From Pseudorhodoferax aquiterrae (GTDB taxonomy: Bacteria; Pseudomonadota; Gammaproteobacteria; Burkholderiales; Burkholderiaceae_C), in contig NZ_BMYK01000040.1 in the NCBI RefSeq assembly GCF_014652235.1, forward strand, positions 1-39,957: a DNA stretch of 39,957 bases. The letters run 5' to 3'. The notes beneath the pieces were generated by a model. It saw only the letters and a list, made by a program, of their open reading frames with translations, was not told the origin of the DNA and ran no database searches. Positions 8,755 to 18,681 of this stretch are shown here, one piece after another; within the stretch, counting starts at the first letter, position 1; each line of letters opens with the position of its first letter. Position numbers and translations under genes: made by a program.

Positions 8755-10856
8755 ACCATCAAGGGGTCGACATCGATGGCCCAGCGCAGCACGCCCTCGA
8801 TGCCGCCATCGCGCCGCGTGCCGTGCAGCACCGCCTGCCAGGCCGCGAGGAACTGCTGCAGCGCGCCGCGCGACGCGCTCTCCACCAGCATCTGCGCGCG
8901 CTCCACATTGGCCACGCGCTGCACCGCGGTTGGCACGGCCGGGTACACCAGCACCTGGTCAGCGCCCGGCAAGCCGGTGACCTGGCTGGCCGCCTGCGTC
9001 AGGAAGGCCTGGGCCGCCTGCTGCGTGCGCGCATCGGCGCGCACCAGGGCCTGGAAGCTGAAGGGCGGCATGCCCGCCTGCATGCGTTCGGCCAGCTGGC
9101 CGTCCGCGAAGGCCGGGTAGTCGTGCCGACGCAGTGCCGCGAACAGCGCGTGCTGCGGATGGGCGGTCTGGATCCACATCTCGCTCGCCGCGCCCTGGCT
9201 GGCGTCGCGCCCGGCCCGGCCGGCCGCCTGCATCAGCAGCGCGAACAGGCGCTCGGGCGCGCGGAAGTCGCTGGAGAACAGCGCACCGTCCGGGTTCACG
9301 GCCGCCACCAGCGTGATGCGGCGAAAGTCGTGGCCCTTGGCGATCATCTGCGTGCCGACCAGCACATCGACCGCGCCGGCATGGACCTGGGCCAGCTGCT
9401 CCTCGAGCGCGCCCTTGTGGCGCGTGCTGTCGGCGTCGATGCGCAGCACCCGCACGCGCCGGTCCTCGCCCTCGGCGCCGGGGCGCTCCATGCCCTCGAA
9501 CAAATGCGCGAGATGTTCCTCCAGCCGCTCGGTGCCGCGGCCCACGGGCGCCAGGTCCACGTCGCCGCATTCGGGGCAGGCGCGCGGCACGCGCTCGGCA
9601 TAGCCGCAGTGGTGGCAGCGCAGCGAGCGGTCGATCTTGTGGAACACGCGGTAGGCGCTGCAGTGCGGGCACAGGCTCTTCCAGTCGCAGCTGCCGCAGG
9701 CCAGCACGGGCGCGTAGCCGCGCCGGTTCAGCAGCAGCATGGCCTGTTCGCCGCGCGCGATGCGTGCGCCGATGGCGGCCAGTAGCTGCGGCGCGAGCTG
9801 GGTGTTGCGCGGCTGCTGGCCCATGTCCACCAGGCGCACGGCCGGCAGCCGGCCGGCGCCGACGCGGCTGGGCATGGCCAGCCGCAGGTATTTGCCGCCT
9901 TCGGCCGCCGGCCGGCTGTGGTGCCAGCTTTCCAGCGAAGGCGTGGCCGAGCCCAATAGCACGCGGCAGGGCTGGCCACCGTGTCGGCTCTCCAGCCGGC
10001 CACGGTAGACCGCCAGGTCGCGCGCCGAGTAGCGCGCACCTTCCTGCTGCTTGTAACTGGGGTCGTGCTCCTCGTCGACGACGATCAGGCGCAGCCCCGG
10101 CATGGAGGCGAACACCGCCATGCGCGTGCCCAGCACGATGCGGGCGCTGCCGGTGTGGGCCGCCAGCCAGCTGGCCAGGCGCTGCGCGGGCGTCATGCCG
10201 CTGTGCATGGACACCAGGGCCTGGCGGCCGAAGGCCGGCGCGAAGCGGGCGACGAAGCGCTCCTCCAGCTGCGGCGTGAGGTTGATCTCGGGCACCATGA
10301 CCAGCGCCTGGGCCTGCGGATCGGCGGCCAGCGCCGCCTGCACGGCGCGCAGGTAGACCTCGGTCTTGCCGCTGCCGGTGCTGCCGTAGAGCAGGAAGGG
10401 GCCGTCCTCGGACTGGATGCGCGCGAGCGCCTGGGCCTGTTCCGCGGTCGGCGCCGGCGGGGGTACGTCGGCCTGCAGCGCTGTCTCGGTCTCGCGGCTC
10501 TTGCGTCGCAGCCGGCGGTGCCATTGCGCCGCGTCCAGTTCGCGCAGCTGTGGCGGCAGCGCGGCCAGCGCCACCTCGCCCAGCGCGCGCTGGTAGTAGC
10601 CGGCGGCAAAGCCGACCAACTGGCGCCAGACGGCGTTCAGGGGCGGGATCCCTTCCAGCACGGTGGTCACGGGTTTGAGCTGGGCGCCGTCCGGCGGGGC
10701 CGGAGCCTCCCAGACCACGCCCAGGGTTTCGCGCCGGCCCAGCGGCACACGCACCAGGCTGCCCGGCGCCAGCGCCTGCTCACAGCTGTAGCTGAGCGGT
10801 CCCGCCAGCGCGCTGTGCGCCGGCAGTTGCACGACCACGGAAACGGTGAACGGCAT
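8751..10856 (-). CDS. priA: Primosomal protein N' (PriA helicase)
   Basis: The 701-aa 3'-5' DNA helicase restarts replication at stalled forks by loading DnaB through the primosome. Visible parts are the N-terminal DNA-binding domain, Walker A 'GSTGSGKT' (158-165), the Walker B box 'DEEHD' (261-265), and a Cys-rich zinc region near residues 405-450 ('CGSCDWKSLCPHC', 'CHHCGYAERVPRACPECG'). Helicase C motifs follow. The start at 10856 (MPFTVSVVV) gives a normal N-terminus, but no Shine-Dalgarno is visible. Only one base separates the ATG from the inverted-repeat element at 10858-11142, so its promoter must lie in or beyond that element. Confidence 0.95.
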   Translation of the reverse strand: MPFTVSVVVQLPAHSALAGPLSYSCEQALAPGSLVRVPLGRRETLGVVWEAPAPPDGAQLKPVTTVLEGIPPLNAVWRQLVGFAAGYYQRALGEVALAALPPQLRELDAAQWHRRLRRKSRETETALQADVPPPAPTAEQAQALARIQSEDGPFLLYGSTGSGKTEVYLRAVQAALAADPQAQALVMVPEINLTPQLEERFVARFAPAFGRQALVSMHSGMTPAQRLASWLAAHTGSARIVLGTRMAVFASMPGLRLIVVDEEHDPSYKQQEGARYSARDLAVYRGRLESRHGGQPCRVLLGSATPSLESWHHSRPAAEGGKYLRLAMPSRVGAGRLPAVRLVDMGQQPRNTQLAPQLLAAIGARIARGEQAMLLLNRRGYAPVLACGSCDWKSLCPHCSAYRVFHKIDRSLRCHHCGYAERVPRACPECGDVDLAPVGRGTERLEEHLAHLFEGMERPGAEGEDRRVRVLRIDADSTRHKGALEEQLAQVHAGAVDVLVGTQMIAKGHDFRRITLVAAVNPDGALFSSDFRAPERLFALLMQAAGRAGRDASQGAASEMWIQTAHPQHALFAALRRHDYPAFADGQLAERMQAGMPPFSFQALVRADARTQQAAQAFLTQAASQVTGLPGADQVLVYPAVPTAVQRVANVERAQMLVESASRGALQQFLAAWQAVLHGTRRDGGIEGVLRWAIDVDPLMV

Positions 10857-10857
10857 G

Positions 10858-11142
10858 CTAGGTGCGCACCAGGAGCGTGGACGGCAGAAATCCGGCCCCG
10901 CGTGCGGCCTGCAAGGGGGCGCATGCGAGGCGCCGGACGAAGCGCAGGCTGGCCGCCTGCGCGAGGACGGCAACGACGCATGCGCCCCCTTGCAGGCCGC
11001 ACCCTTCGGGCCGGGGCGATTGGCAGCGCCATCCTTCGTTGCCGGCTCGTTGTGTGGCAGGCCACACGGCCTCACCGGCGCCTCGGCTGGCACCGCCACT
11101 CGCCCCGGCGCGGGGCCGGATTTCTGCCGCCCACGCTCCTAG
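10858..11142. mobile_element. MITE-like CTAG-flanked inverted-repeat element, copy A
   Basis: The 285-bp element has CTAG at each end and terminal inverted repeats that include CGGCAGAAATCCGGCCCCGC (about 10882-10901, and inverted at 11111-11130). Inside are a 25-bp perfect inverted repeat (10903-10927 / 10977-11001) and a nested hairpin GCGCAGGC/GCCTGCGC (10942-10962). It has no credible coding sequence. It is nearly identical, in opposite orientation, to 21146-21419: by eye about ten mismatches over 274 bp, plus an 11-bp insertion just inside the left CTAG. CTAG may be a 4-bp target duplication, which would make this a non-autonomous transposon. Confidence 0.85.
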
Positions 11143-11221
11143 CCCAGCTTGTTGATGTGAACTCAAGGTTATGCCCTTAAGTTGTTGATTCGGAAGTTGT
11201 TTGACGCTCATCCACGGAGCC

Positions 11222-11230
11222 TGTGGATAA
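11222..11230 (-). promoter_or_regulatory. DnaA-box match (TTATCCACA)
   Basis: TGTGGATAA on the plus strand is the exact complement of the canonical high-affinity DnaA box TTATCCACA. It sits beside a partial inverted copy, ATCCAC (11209-11214), so two DnaA molecules could bind close together. Confidence 0.55.
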
Positions 11231-11409
11231 CTTTGTTGATAGCGGCCCCACAGCTTTCGCAAGTCCTTGCCACGCAAGGGACGCCAGTCCACTGCCCACA
11301 AATCGGGCAACTACACAAATCCTTTGAAATCAATGGCTTGCAATTCAACCGCTGGGCGCGACCCGGGGTACTTGCCCAGGCAAGCTTTCCTGTGCCGCCT
11401 CCCCTTTTT

Positions 11410-11418
11410 TGTGCATAA
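11410..11418 (-). promoter_or_regulatory. DnaA-box match (TTATGCACA)
   Basis: TGTGCATAA is the complement of TTATGCACA and fits the degenerate consensus TTATNCACA. It lies about 180 bp from the first box, 60 bp past the hemE stop, directly after a run of six T. Confidence 0.45.
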
Positions 11419-11478
11419 GTGGGCTGGGCGCCAACTCTTTCGCAGCCCGCCCCGTGTATGCAGGGGGCGCGGGATGTG

Positions 11479-12564
11479 TCAACGGCGCAGCGCGCGCGAG
11501 TGGCTGTGGACCGTCTCCACCAGGGCCGATACATGCTCGGGCGGGGTGTGCTGGCTGATGCCGTGGCCCAGATTGAAGATCTGCGTCGGCCCATGTCCCT
11601 CGCCCCGGTGCGGCGCGCCGAAGCTGTCCAGCACGCGGCGCGCTTCGGCGGCCACCGCTTCGGGCGGCGCGAACAGCACGTTGGGATCGAGGTTGCCCTG
11701 CAGCGCCTTGCGGTCGCCGACGCGCGCGCGCGCCTGGCCCAGGTTGACGGTCCAGTCCAGGCCCAACACCTCGCAATCGAGTTCGGCCATCTGGTCCAGC
11801 CAGATGCCGCCGCCCTTGGTGAAGACGATGCGCGGGATGGTCTGGCCGTCGTGCGTGGCCTTGAGCCGGCGCAGCACCTGCTGCGTGTAGGCCAGGCTGA
11901 ACTGCTGGAAGGCGCCGTCGGCCAGCACGCCGCCCCAGCTGTCGAACAGCATCACGGCCTGGGCGCCGGCCTCGATCTGGGCGTTCAGGTAGGCGGCCAC
12001 GGCATCGGCGTTGACCTGCAGCATGCGGTGCATGAGGTCGGGCCGGCCGTACAGCATGCTCTTGACGAGGCGGTAGTCGTCCGAGCCCTGGCCTTCCACC
12101 ATGTAGCAGGCCAGCGTCCAGGGGCTGCCCGAGAAGCCGATCAGCGGCACGCGGCCGTCCAGTGCGCGGCGGATGGACGTGACGGCGTCGAACACGTAGC
12201 GCAGCTTGTCCATGTCCGGCACGGCGAGCCGGGCCACCGCGGCCTCATCGCGCACCGGTGTCGCGAAGCGCGGGCCTTCGCCCAGCGCGAACGACAGACC
12301 CAGGCCCATGGCGTCCGGCACGGTCAGGATGTCGCTGAACAGGATGGCGGCGTCCAGCGGATAACGCTCCAGCGGCTGCAGCGTGACTTCGGTCGCGTAG
12401 TCGGGGTTGGTCGCCAGCCCCATGAAGCTGCCGGCCTTGGCGCGCGTGGCGCGGTACTCGGGCAGGTAGCGGCCGGCCTGGCGCATGAGCCAGATCGGCG
12501 TGTGTTCGGTGGCCTGGCGCAGGCAGGCGCGCAGGAACGTATCGTTCTGGAGCGGGGCAAACAT
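11479..12564 (-). CDS. hemE: Uroporphyrinogen decarboxylase
   Basis: The 361-aa cytosolic enzyme converts uroporphyrinogen III to coproporphyrinogen III in heme synthesis. The family signature '[16 protein letters not shown]' (about residues 23-38) carries the substrate-binding arginines. '[15 protein letters not shown]' supplies the catalytic Asp region, and '[16 protein letters not shown]' is also diagnostic. Length is normal for the family. It follows a lipoprotein gene by 32 bp and precedes priA, from which it is separated by 622 bp that include the DnaA boxes and copy A. Confidence 0.97.
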   Translation of the reverse strand: MFAPLQNDTFLRACLRQATEHTPIWLMRQAGRYLPEYRATRAKAGSFMGLATNPDYATEVTLQPLERYPLDAAILFSDILTVPDAMGLGLSFALGEGPRFATPVRDEAAVARLAVPDMDKLRYVFDAVTSIRRALDGRVPLIGFSGSPWTLACYMVEGQGSDDYRLVKSMLYGRPDLMHRMLQVNADAVAAYLNAQIEAGAQAVMLFDSWGGVLADGAFQQFSLAYTQQVLRRLKATHDGQTIPRIVFTKGGGIWLDQMAELDCEVLGLDWTVNLGQARARVGDRKALQGNLDPNVLFAPPEAVAAEARRVLDSFGAPHRGEGHGPTQIFNLGHGISQHTPPEHVSALVETVHSHSRALRR

Positions 12565-12596
12565 GGGGCGGGATTGTCGCCCACAGGGTTGCCGCG

Positions 12597-13316
12597 CTAT
12601 CTCACCGGCAGGAACTGGAAGAACTGGCCACCCAAGAGGCTTTGCACGTAGCCGATGGCGGCGCGCCGCAGCTTCTCGGTCAGGTAGGCCGCCAGCAGGT
12701 CGAGCCGGCCGATGATCTTGCCGAATTCGCGCTCGAAGCTCAGGTTGCGCTCGGTGGCGTTGATCTCATCGGCCAGCAGCAGGGGCTGGCCGGCGCTGTT
12801 GCGGCGCTGGGCCAGCAGCCAGGCGGCGGCCTCGACGTTGCGCGCCGCGTTGTGCAGCAGCTGCGGCTCCAGGCTGTCGAGCAGGTTGAAGCTGGTCTTG
12901 CCGCCATGGGCCGTGATCAGCATGTCGGCCGTGGCATAGACGAAGGCGTTGACGCGGTCGCCCACGAACTCGGGCTGCAGCGCCAGCGCCATGGCGGCGA
13001 TGTCGCGCCGGCCCTGCAGCGAGGCCGGGGGCTGGGCCATGCGGATGGCTGCCGCCAGCTGGTCGAGCGCGGCCTCGCGGCTGGCCTGGCCGGCGCGGCG
13101 CCATTCGGCCGGGTTGCGCCGGTACAGCTTGTCGGCCAGCAGCATGAGGCTGGCGAGGTTGTCGCGCATGGCCAGCGTGGCCATGCGGTTGGTGTCCGAC
13201 TGCACGGCCTCGCCGGCCGAGGCCGGTTCGCCGCGCGCGCTGCCGCGCGTCTGTGGCGCGCTGGTGCAGGCCGCGGCACCCAGCGGCAGGGCCAGCAGCA
13301 GCAGGCGGCGTTGCAT
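12597..13316 (-). CDS. Predicted lipoprotein of unknown function
   Basis: The 239-aa protein has a short N-terminal signal and lipobox ending 'LGAAAC' (Cys17), so it is probably lipid-anchored. The mature part is Ala/Leu/Arg-rich and mostly helical with no domain I recognise. It starts two bases after the thiL stop, so the two are likely translated together. Nothing in the sequence links it to thiamine; its location between thiL and hemE gives no functional hint. Confidence 0.75.
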   Translation of the reverse strand: MQRRLLLLALPLGAAACTSAPQTRGSARGEPASAGEAVQSDTNRMATLAMRDNLASLMLLADKLYRRNPAEWRRAGQASREAALDQLAAAIRMAQPPASLQGRRDIAAMALALQPEFVGDRVNAFVYATADMLITAHGGKTSFNLLDSLEPQLLHNAARNVEAAAWLLAQRRNSAGQPLLLADEINATERNLSFEREFGKIIGRLDLLAAYLTEKLRRAAIGYVQSLLGGQFFQFLPVR

Positions 13317-13318
13317 GG

Positions 13319-14275
13319 TCAGCCGAAGTGGTCGAAGGAGCCGAAGCGCTGGTCCAGCGGCTGGCCCTGGGCATCGACGACCTGCACGCCGGGCGCGGCC
13401 GTGGTGCTGCCGATGCGCGTGACCTGCACTTGGGCCTGGGCGACCGCGCCCTTGACCCGGCCGCGCGCCGATGGCGGGGCCGTGAACACGAGTTCGTAGT
13501 CGTCGCCGCCGGCCAGCGCGAACTCCAGCCGCTGGGCCGGCGAGAGCGGCGCGTCGGCGCAGCCCATCAGGCCCAGCGCGGCCGGCGCCTCGATGCGCGC
13601 GCCCAGGCTTGAGGCCTTGAGCACATGGCCGAGGTCGCCGAGCAGGCCGTCGCTGACGTCCACGGCCGCCGTGGCCACGCCGCGCAGGGCCTGGCCCAGC
13701 GCCACGCGCGGCGTGGGCTGCTCCATGCGCGCCCGCGCCTGCGTGAACACCTCCTGGGGCATGGCCAGGTGGCCCCGGAACACCTCGAGCGCCAGCCGCG
13801 CATCGCCGACCGTGCCGCTCACGTAGATGTCGTCCCCGGCCTGCGCGCCCGAACGCAGCAGGGCCAGGCCACGCGGCACCTCGCCGAACACCGTGATGCA
13901 GATGTTGAGCGGGCCGCGCGTGGTGTCGCCGCCCACGAGTTCGCAGCCGTGCGCATCGGCCAGCGCGAGCAGACCTTGCGAGAACGGCTCCAGCCAGGCC
14001 GCGTCGGCTGCGGGCAGGGCCAGTGCCAGCGTGAAGGCCAGCGGCTTGGCACCGCAGGCCGCCAGGTCCGACAGGTTCACGGCCAGCGCCTTGTGGCCCA
14101 GCGCGCGCGGGTCCACGGTGGACAGGAAATGCCGGCCCTCGACCAGCATGTCGCTGGAGACGGCCAGCTGCATGCCAGGGGCGGGCTGCAGCAGCGCGCA
14201 GTCGTCGCCCACGCCCAGCGCGGCGCGCTGCACGGGGCGCTTGAAGAAGCGCTCGATGAGGTCGAACTCGCCCAT
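13319..14275 (-). CDS. thiL: Thiamine-monophosphate kinase
   Basis: The 318-aa enzyme phosphorylates thiamine monophosphate to the active cofactor thiamine diphosphate. It begins 'MGEFDLIERFF' and contains 'GVGDDCALL', which binds Mg-ATP through Asp residues. 'VSSDMLVEGRHF' and 'ALAVNLSDLAACGAKP' follow, all hallmarks of ThiL in the PurM/AIR synthase superfamily. The start at 14275 is chosen because it matches the family N-terminus; the frame stays open upstream into the preceding gene. It lies 10 bp after the ybdK-type gene. Confidence 0.95.
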   Translation of the reverse strand: MGEFDLIERFFKRPVQRAALGVGDDCALLQPAPGMQLAVSSDMLVEGRHFLSTVDPRALGHKALAVNLSDLAACGAKPLAFTLALALPAADAAWLEPFSQGLLALADAHGCELVGGDTTRGPLNICITVFGEVPRGLALLRSGAQAGDDIYVSGTVGDARLALEVFRGHLAMPQEVFTQARARMEQPTPRVALGQALRGVATAAVDVSDGLLGDLGHVLKASSLGARIEAPAALGLMGCADAPLSPAQRLEFALAGGDDYELVFTAPPSARGRVKGAVAQAQVQVTRIGSTTAAPGVQVVDAQGQPLDQRFGSFDHFG

Positions 14276-14285
14276 GTCGGTCTTT

Positions 14286-15413
14286 TCAGTCTTTTCGGAA
14301 GCGCTCGGCGGCTTGCCGCACGACTTCGGCCAGCAGCCGCTCCTCGCCCTGGCGTTCACGCAGCCAGCGCGCATCGTTGCGGCTGGCCTGCACGTCGGCG
14401 CGCAGCAGCGCCAGGCCGTTCTCGGCACCGAGTTCGCGCGCGTGCGGCGCAATGCGGTCCATGGTGGCCAGGATGTGCTCGCGCAGTGCCATGTGCTCGC
14501 CCGTGGCCGGGTCCACATAGACCGCGTCGAGACCGAAGCGGCAGGCCTGGAAACGGTTGTAGGTGTAGACCAGGTAGTCGTCGTCCGTCGGCACGAAGGG
14601 CTTGTCGTGCATGCACCAGGCGGCCAGGCTCTGCACGTAGGCAGCCAGCGCGGCGGCGCGCTGCACCGTGAGCGGCGTGTCGAACACGCGGATCTCGATC
14701 GTGCCGTACTCGGGCTTGGGCCGGATGTCCCAGTAGAAGTCCTTCATGCTCTTGACCACGCCCGTGCGCGTCATCTTGCTGAAGTAGTCCTCGAAGGCAT
14801 CCCAGCTCAGCGCAAAGGGTGCGCGGCCCGACAGCGGAAACGCGAACACCGAGTTCAGCCGCGCCGAGTCGAACGCCGTGTCCTGCCCCTGCACATAGGG
14901 CGAGGAGGCCGACAGCGCGATGCAGTGCGGGATGTAGCGCGACATCTGGTGCAGCGTGACGAGCGCGGTGTCGGCGTCGGGGCAGCCGATGTGCACGTGC
15001 TGGCCGAAGATTGTGAACTGCTTGGACAGGTAGCCGTACAGCGCCGACAGCTCGCGAAAACGCGGCTTGTCGTAGATGCGCTGCTGGTGCCACTGCTGGA
15101 AGGCGTGCGTGCCGCCGCCCAGGATCGCGATGTTGAGCTTGTCGGCGCAGGCCACCAGCGCATCGCGCAGCTGCGTGAGCTCGTCCAGCGCCTGGCCCGC
15201 GCTGGCGCACACGCCGGTGGAGATCTCGATCATGCTGGAGGTCATCTCCGGCACCACCGAGCCGGGCAGCTTGCGGCCTGCCATCAGACGCAGCATGTCC
15301 TCGGCATAGGGCGCGAGGTCGTAGTTGTGCGTGTTGACGAGCTGCAGTTCCAGCTCCACGCCCAGCGACAAGGCGGCAGACTTGCCGAAGGGTTCCAGGC
15401 CGACGGCGCTCAT
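14286..15413 (-). CDS. YbdK-type carboxylate-amine ligase (GCS2 family)
   Basis: The 375-aa protein belongs to the glutamate-cysteine ligase type 2 family, whose E. coli member YbdK has weak gamma-glutamylcysteine ligase activity. Family features are '[11 protein letters not shown]' (about 17-27), '[14 protein letters not shown]' and '[11 protein letters not shown]', which hold acidic and His metal-ATP ligands. Length equals the family norm. Its ATG overlaps the stop of the antiporter gene (ATGA). Whether it makes glutathione precursor or another amide is open. The pairing with a Kef-type antiporter is suggestive, since Kef channels are gated by glutathione. Confidence 0.87.
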   Translation of the reverse strand: MSAVGLEPFGKSAALSLGVELELQLVNTHNYDLAPYAEDMLRLMAGRKLPGSVVPEMTSSMIEISTGVCASAGQALDELTQLRDALVACADKLNIAILGGGTHAFQQWHQQRIYDKPRFRELSALYGYLSKQFTIFGQHVHIGCPDADTALVTLHQMSRYIPHCIALSASSPYVQGQDTAFDSARLNSVFAFPLSGRAPFALSWDAFEDYFSKMTRTGVVKSMKDFYWDIRPKPEYGTIEIRVFDTPLTVQRAAALAAYVQSLAAWCMHDKPFVPTDDDYLVYTYNRFQACRFGLDAVYVDPATGEHMALREHILATMDRIAPHARELGAENGLALLRADVQASRNDARWLRERQGEERLLAEVVRQAAERFRKD

Positions 15414-16663
15414 TCCAATGCTCCCCGGCCGCTGTCGCCGGCCTCGCGTGCGTGGTCGCGGCCGCTCTCGCCGGCGCGCCGCAGCGCCACAGTGGCGATC
15501 ACGGCGCCGACCACTTCCATCATGAGAATGCAGGGCAGGGCCACACCGGTGATGGTCGCGCCATGCGTCTTGGAGGCCAGCGCGAACTGCGAGGCCAGCA
15601 GCAATGCCACGGAGGACATGGGCGACATCGCGCAGCCCGCCCACAACGCCTGCGACAGCCGCAGACCGCTGCCCGGGCTGGCCAGCACCGTGCCCAGCAC
15701 CTTGGCCAGCAGCCGCACGGCCACCACGCCCAGCACCAGGGCCGCGCCGGCCGCGCTCCAGACCGTGCCGGCCGCCACCGTGGAGACCAGCACGAACATC
15801 AGCATGGTCAGCATCGAGGCCGCCGTGCCGAGCTGGCGCGGCCAGATCCAGGGCCGCGGGTTGACCTGCTTGAGCAACAGGCCCGCCAGCAGCGCCGACA
15901 GCGCGGCCGAGCCGCCCACCAGCGTGGCCAGCGCGGTGCTGGCCGCGATCAGCGCGAGCAGCAGCATGGAGGTGTTCTCGCTGGTCGGGCTCATCACGCG
16001 CAGCGCCGCGCGCATGGCCAGGCCCAGCAGTGCGGCCACGGCCAGCGACAGGCCCAGCAGCTTGAACAGCGGGGCGATGGTGGCCAGCACGCCGGTGTTC
16101 TCGCCGGCTTCGATCAGGCCGGCCAGCGCGCTGCCGATGGTCAGCGCGTACAGCGTGGACAGCGTGGACAGCGCGATGGCGCGCTCGGTCACGGGCCCGG
16201 CCGCATGCGTGTCCATGACCACGCGCGTGAGCACGGCGGGTGAGGCCACCACGGCCACGATGGCCAGGGCCTGCGCGGCGATGGGCGCGATGTCGAACTG
16301 GCGCAGCAGCCAGTACACGGCGACGAAGCTCAGCACCGATTCGAGCAGGGACTGCACCAGCACCATGGGGTTGTGCTGGAACCAGCGCAGCGAGATGCGC
16401 GCGCCGGCCTCGAAGAGCACCACGGCGATCGCGATCTGCAGCAGGAACAGCGCGTTGCCCGTCAGCGGCCAGGCCGCGTCGGCAAAACCGAAGAAGCCGG
16501 CGATGGCCCCGACCACCGAGTAGCCCGCCACCTTGGGCAGGCCGCTGTGGCGCTGCACCAGGTAGCCGGCCGCGGCCGCGCAGGCCAGCACCAGGGACCA
16601 GGCCAGCGTGGGCAGGCTGGCGCTGGCTCCGTCAGCGTTCCAGAAGGTCAGCAGATCCTGCAT
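15410..16663 (-). CDS. Kef-type cation/proton antiporter (CPA2 family)
   Basis: The 417-aa membrane protein has about 12 hydrophobic helices and the Na+/H+ exchanger fold. The CPA2 region '[14 protein letters not shown]' is near residues 48-61, and '[14 protein letters not shown]' (near 82) holds the usual acidic residue. It lacks the TrkA-N nucleotide-binding domain of full KefB/C. The start at 16663, with AAGGAG upstream, makes it overlap the 3' end of the recombinase-family gene by 32 bp. Exchange of K+ or Na+ for protons is the likely role. Confidence 0.85.
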   Translation of the reverse strand: MQDLLTFWNADGASASLPTLAWSLVLACAAAAGYLVQRHSGLPKVAGYSVVGAIAGFFGFADAAWPLTGNALFLLQIAIAVVLFEAGARISLRWFQHNPMVLVQSLLESVLSFVAVYWLLRQFDIAPIAAQALAIVAVVASPAVLTRVVMDTHAAGPVTERAIALSTLSTLYALTIGSALAGLIEAGENTGVLATIAPLFKLLGLSLAVAALLGLAMRAALRVMSPTSENTSMLLLALIAASTALATLVGGSAALSALLAGLLLKQVNPRPWIWPRQLGTAASMLTMLMFVLVSTVAAGTVWSAAGAALVLGVVAVRLLAKVLGTVLASPGSGLRLSQALWAGCAMSPMSSVALLLASQFALASKTHGATITGVALPCILMMEVVGAVIATVALRRAGESGRDHAREAGDSGRGALE

Positions 16664-18671
16664 CGGATGGGGGTCTCCTTGAAGTGTCGTGGTCGGGGAT
16701 GTCCGTGGCAGCGGGCCGCAGCACGGGCAGGAAGAATTGCAGCGGCCGGTGGCGCAGCCGCGCGCGGATGGCGGCGTAGATGCGCGCGCGGTCCACACCG
16801 CTGACGTTGTGCGCGCGCGCCGCCACGCGGAACGCGAGGTAGAAGCTCACGGCCACGTTGAGCATGCCGATCACCGGGATCGCGGCCACGCACCACCAGA
16901 AGGCCTCCATGCGCAACACGGCCGGCCCCAGCGTGGCCGCTGCCGCGGCCAGCTGGCCCGACGACAGCGTGACATGGCGCACGTCCAGCGCGAGGCCGAA
17001 GAAGCCCAGGAAGGCCGGCACCAGGCCCAGCATGAAGCCCAGTGTGACGTTGGACGCCAGGCCCGAGATGTTCTCGCGCATGAAGCCGGCCCAGCGTGCC
17101 GCGCGGCCCGCGCCGAGCAAGCGCGTGATGCGCGGGTTGTAGCGCAGCGCCGAATCCAGCCGGTGCAGCACGAACCAGTTCTCGGCCCAGCCGCCGACCA
17201 GGCTGGCGGCGAACAGCAGCACGCCCGTGAAGGCCGCGAACAGCGCGGTGGGGCCGCGCAGGTCCAGCGCATGCAGCACGTACTGCGCACCCTGGGCGTC
17301 GATCATGGGGTGGCCCAGCGTGTGCAGCATCAGCAGGCTGATGCCGACCACGGCCGGCACCACCACCAGCACGTTGCCGAGCACGGCCGCCACCTGCGAT
17401 CGGGTGAGGTGGGTGATCTCGTCGACGAAACGGGTCACCGCGTCGCCCGTCAGGTCCTTGAGCTTGGCCGCCATGGCCGGCGCCGTCATGGCCGGCTGCT
17501 TGGTGGCCAGCGTGCAATGCAGCAGCTGGATCAGCACGAAGCTCACGGCATAGGACAGGCCGGCCCAGAAGCCGCCCCAGAACGCCGACAGTCCGAGGGC
17601 CATGATGCTGAACTTGAGCAGCACCGTGAAGCCCGTCAGGAAGCCGCCACCGGCGGCCTTGCGCAGCATCGTGAAGTAGGCCGGCACGTCGCGCGTGATG
17701 TAGTGCTCGCCGGTCTCGGCGCTGCGTTCGGCCACCTTGGCCGCCAGCAGGGAGGAATTGGCCGCGACCAGGGCGCGCAGGCTCTTCTTGTCCTGCTCGG
17801 CTTGCGCCAGGCGTGCGATCAGGCGCGCACCGCTGGCCAGCGGCTTGCCGCCCAGCAGCATGTCCAGCAGTTCGCGCACGCGCACGATGCGCTCGCGCAG
17901 CTGGCGCAACCGGAACACCACGCCGACCGAGATGCCGTTCTCCTCCAGGTGCGCGTAGACGTCGTTCACGGCCTGGCGGCACGCCTCCAGCCGCTCGCGC
18001 AGTTGCAGGGCAGCCGCGTCCACGGCCTCCTGCGAAGCGGTCTGGCGCACGGCCCGCGCCAGCTGGTCCACGTCGCTGACGAGGAAGTGGAACGCGCGGT
18101 CGGCGCGCGTCTTCTCGCCCATGCGCAGGCGCAGTTCGGGCGCGAAGCCGTTGGCCTGGATCTGGCCGGCGCAGTAGGTGATGGCGTCCAGCACGATGCT
18201 CTGCCAGGGCGGCGTGCGCGGGTCGTCGGGGTCGGAGAGCTGCGCCGCCAGGCGCTGCAGCAGCGGCTCGTCGAGTGCGGCCAGCCAAGCGCCATCGATG
18301 CGGCGCGGAAACGCCAGCGAGAACAGCGCCGAGGCGTCCACGGTCTCGGGCGTGCCGGGCAGCAGCTTGCGCCGCAGCCGCTCGTTGAACTCGCTGGCGA
18401 AGGCCGTGCGCGGCGCGAAGCCGTGGTCGCCCAGCAGCACCGAGAAGTCCACCGTCAGCACCATGGTGCGCCACCAGGCGCGCAGGCGCGGCAGCAGCTC
18501 GGGGCGGGCCTCCAGCGCTTCGACGAGGAATTGCACGCGGCTGACGGCGGCCGGCACGGACTTGCCGTCGCCGCGCACCCAGTCCAGGACGCGGATCAGC
18601 CAGATGTGGCGGTGCGCGAGCGGCGCCGACGGGTCCAGCGCATCGAGGATGCGGTTGATGTCTTGCGGCAT
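16632..18671 (-). CDS. Membrane protein annotated in databases as 'site-specific recombinase' (SpecificRecomb family)
   Basis: The 679-aa protein opens [14 protein letters not shown]. Its N-terminal half (1-340) is soluble and helical with a coiled-coil-like stretch near 220-330. The C-terminal half has about seven hydrophobic segments, for example '[20 protein letters not shown]' and '[17 protein letters not shown]'. It resembles the family named after a Neisseria gene once linked to pilin variation. I see no tyrosine- or serine-recombinase catalytic motif, so the name is doubtful and an envelope function is more likely. It starts 10 bp after the apaG stop and overlaps the antiporter gene by 32 bp. 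Confidence 0.8.
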   Translation of the reverse strand: MPQDINRILDALDPSAPLAHRHIWLIRVLDWVRGDGKSVPAAVSRVQFLVEALEARPELLPRLRAWWRTMVLTVDFSVLLGDHGFAPRTAFASEFNERLRRKLLPGTPETVDASALFSLAFPRRIDGAWLAALDEPLLQRLAAQLSDPDDPRTPPWQSIVLDAITYCAGQIQANGFAPELRLRMGEKTRADRAFHFLVSDVDQLARAVRQTASQEAVDAAALQLRERLEACRQAVNDVYAHLEENGISVGVVFRLRQLRERIVRVRELLDMLLGGKPLASGARLIARLAQAEQDKKSLRALVAANSSLLAAKVAERSAETGEHYITRDVPAYFTMLRKAAGGGFLTGFTVLLKFSIMALGLSAFWGGFWAGLSYAVSFVLIQLLHCTLATKQPAMTAPAMAAKLKDLTGDAVTRFVDEITHLTRSQVAAVLGNVLVVVPAVVGISLLMLHTLGHPMIDAQGAQYVLHALDLRGPTALFAAFTGVLLFAASLVGGWAENWFVLHRLDSALRYNPRITRLLGAGRAARWAGFMRENISGLASNVTLGFMLGLVPAFLGFFGLALDVRHVTLSSGQLAAAAATLGPAVLRMEAFWWCVAAIPVIGMLNVAVSFYLAFRVAARAHNVSGVDRARIYAAIRARLRHRPLQFFLPVLRPAATDIPDHDTSRRPPSDAGSADLLER

Positions 18672-18681
18672 GGCAGGGGGG

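Larger units (their letters stand above)
11143..11478. other. AT-richer intergenic stretch between hemE and copy A
   Basis: These 336 bp have no credible gene and are clearly less GC-rich than their neighbours. They hold two matches to the DnaA box, an inverted repeat ATCCAC-N7-GTGGAT (11209-11227) and several TTGTTGAT-like words. The stretch should contain a promoter for minus-strand transcription into priA, but copy A lies in between. Confidence 0.5.

Noticed and set aside
10858-11310. 150-codon minus-strand ORF over element copy A
   Set aside because: It runs through terminal repeats and hairpins, and its partner in copy B is not kept in the same frame. It is not credible as a transposase.
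11143-11478. Chromosomal replication origin
   Set aside because: There are only two good DnaA boxes, no AT-rich unwinding tract, and no dnaA, dnaN or gyrB gene in the window.
16632-18671. The 'site-specific recombinase' as evidence of a prophage or integron
   Set aside because: The protein is a multi-span membrane protein with no tyrosine- or serine-recombinase catalytic residues visible, and no attachment sites or phage genes lie nearby.
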